From JAWPMV01 sp038527215 (GTDB lineage: Bacteria > Bacteroidota > Bacteroidia > J057), in the NCBI GenBank assembly GCA_038527215.1, contig JBCBGC010000160.1, forward strand, positions 1 through 16,801: 16,801 bases of DNA, given 5' to 3'. The notes under the pieces were generated by a model. That model saw only the letters and a program-made list of their open reading frames with translations, was not told the DNA's origin and made no database searches. Shown here piece by piece: positions 15,886 through 16,801 of the stretch; the first letter of the stretch is position 1; each line of letters starts with the position of its first letter. The translations under genes were made by a program, and so were the position numbers.

Positions 15886-16801
15886 ATGAAGCTGCTACGC
15901 TTACTGTATCATTTAGGCATTCATGGATTAGGAGCAGGCATGCAAATAGCCAGCTGGTTCCATCCCAAAGCAAAACTGTGGGTGGAGGGACGCCGCCAGG
16001 GACTGAGCTACCTGGAAAGTCGCCGCAAGGCTGGGGATAGCTGGTGGTGGTTTCATTGTGCCTCCTTGGGAGAGTTTGAACAAGGGCGGAATTTAATCGA
16101 GAAAATCAAGGCTGAACATCCACAGCTGAAAATCCTGCTTACCTTCTATTCTCCCTCAGGCTACGAAATTCGAAAAAACTACCCCCAGGCAGATGCTGTC
16201 ATGTATTTGCCTTTGGATACGTCCCGGCAAGTGAAAGCCTTTTTAGAGATGCTCCAGCCTGCTGGAGTAGTTTTCGTTAAATACGAACTGTGGCTGAACA
16301 TGCTGCAGGCATTACGGGAACGAGGCTGTCCCCATTGGCTGATCAGCGCCCGGGTGGGAGCAGACAGCGCTTTTCTGAAATCACCCCTCGCGGCCCTTTA
16401 CCGAGAAGCCTTTGAAGGCTTCCAGCAGATCTTCGTGCAAGATCTTGAAAGCCAGCGGCTTTTATCCGCTTTTGCCCCGCAAGCCGAGGTTCAGCTCAGT
16501 GCAGATACGCGATTTGATCGGGTGGCGGCCAACCGGAAGCAGTTCCAGGCCCTTCCGGAAATTGTCGCTTTTGTGGAGCAAAAAACCTGCCTGGTAGGCG
16601 GGAGTACCTGGCCCAAAGGAGAGCGCTTGATCTTCGAGGCATGGAATAGGCTGGCCCTGGCTGAACGGGACGATGTGTGTCTCATCCTGGCTCCGCACGA
16701 AATCCATCAGGATCGCATCCAGCAGTGGATCGACCGCTTCCCTGAGCTCAGTATTCGCTATTCTGACATTCATCGGCTATCCCCTGCGCACCGGATTTTG
16801 T
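15886..16801 (+). CDS. waaA: 3-deoxy-D-manno-octulosonic acid (Kdo) transferase, 3'-truncated
   Basis: WaaA (KdtA) adds Kdo from CMP-Kdo to lipid A precursor at the inner membrane, starting the lipopolysaccharide core. The frame is open from the ATG at 15886-15888 to the window edge (305 codons; full-length relatives are about 410-430 residues), so the C-terminal quarter is missing. The protein starts MKLLRLLYHLGIHGLGAGMQ, a membrane-associating N-terminus, followed by FHPKAKLWVEGRR. The signature WWFHCASLGEFEQGR contains the predicted general-base Glu63. LLTFYSPSGYEIRKNYP, VVFVKYELWLNML and VGGSTWPKGE are all typical of the family. It is transcribed divergently from the sugar operon, consistent with an envelope-glycan neighbourhood. 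Note SARVGADSAFLKSPL where most relatives have an SAxFR-type motif, a modest divergence. Confidence 0.94.
   Translation, partial: MKLLRLLYHLGIHGLGAGMQIASWFHPKAKLWVEGRRQGLSYLESRRKAGDSWWWFHCASLGEFEQGRNLIEKIKAEHPQLKILLTFYSPSGYEIRKNYPQADAVMYLPLDTSRQVKAFLEMLQPAGVVFVKYELWLNMLQALRERGCPHWLISARVGADSAFLKSPLAALYREAFEGFQQIFVQDLESQRLLSAFAPQAEVQLSADTRFDRVAANRKQFQALPEIVAFVEQKTCLVGGSTWPKGERLIFEAWNRLALAERDDVCLILAPHEIHQDRIQQWIDRFPELSIRYSDIHRLSPAHRIL

Overview
The window looks like chromosomal DNA from a Bacteroidota bacterium, possibly a Saprospiria/Lewinella-type lineage; I am fairly confident of the phylum and only guessing at the lineage. The reasons are the roughly balanced base composition, the lack of clear Shine-Dalgarno sequences, an exact Bacteroidota-type -7 box (TAnnTTTG) just before waaA, a waaA that reads like the Bacteroidota form, and a large YfhO-type membrane protein beside surface-polysaccharide genes. 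Because waaA makes the lipid A-Kdo core, the cell is Gram-negative.

Layout. (1) Bases 1-4852 (+) hold the 3' part of a giant gene that is already open at the window edge. It encodes at least fifteen copies of a 30-residue Lys/Pro/Glu repeat (an exact 90-bp period in the DNA), a long charged linker, one membrane helix, a small cysteine-containing alpha/beta-like domain and about twenty TPR repeats. (2) A bidirectional terminator (about 4881-4906) separates it from a convergent gene, nrdJ (4930-7497, -), the adenosylcobalamin-dependent class II ribonucleotide reductase. The nrdJ leader carries two perfect DnaA boxes arranged head to head (7624-7645). (3) Upstream of a second hairpin terminator (7651-7692) lies a block of six minus-strand genes (15312 down to 7714): a DegT-family sugar aminotransferase, UDP-glucose 6-dehydrogenase, UDP-glucuronate decarboxylase, RfbC, RfbA and a YfhO-family multi-spanning protein. 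The first five are tightly packed or overlapping and very likely form one operon; YfhO follows after 97 bp. (4) A 573-bp divergent intergenic region separates this block from waaA/kdtA (15886 onward, +), which runs off the right edge.

How the genes fit together. Ugd and Uxs convert UDP-glucose to UDP-glucuronate and then UDP-xylose. RfbA and RfbC are the first and third steps of dTDP-rhamnose synthesis, but RfbB and RfbD are not in the window and must be encoded elsewhere if that sugar is made. The aminotransferase points to an amino sugar, and YfhO to a membrane glycosyl-transfer or modification step. With waaA next door, this is an envelope-glycan neighbourhood. nrdJ (dNTP supply) and the repeat/TPR protein have no obvious functional link to it.

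The most interesting items are the repeat-TM-TPR protein, whose N-terminal domain lies outside the window, and the DnaA-box palindrome in front of nrdJ. I see no defence system, mobile element, CRISPR array, tRNA or rRNA.
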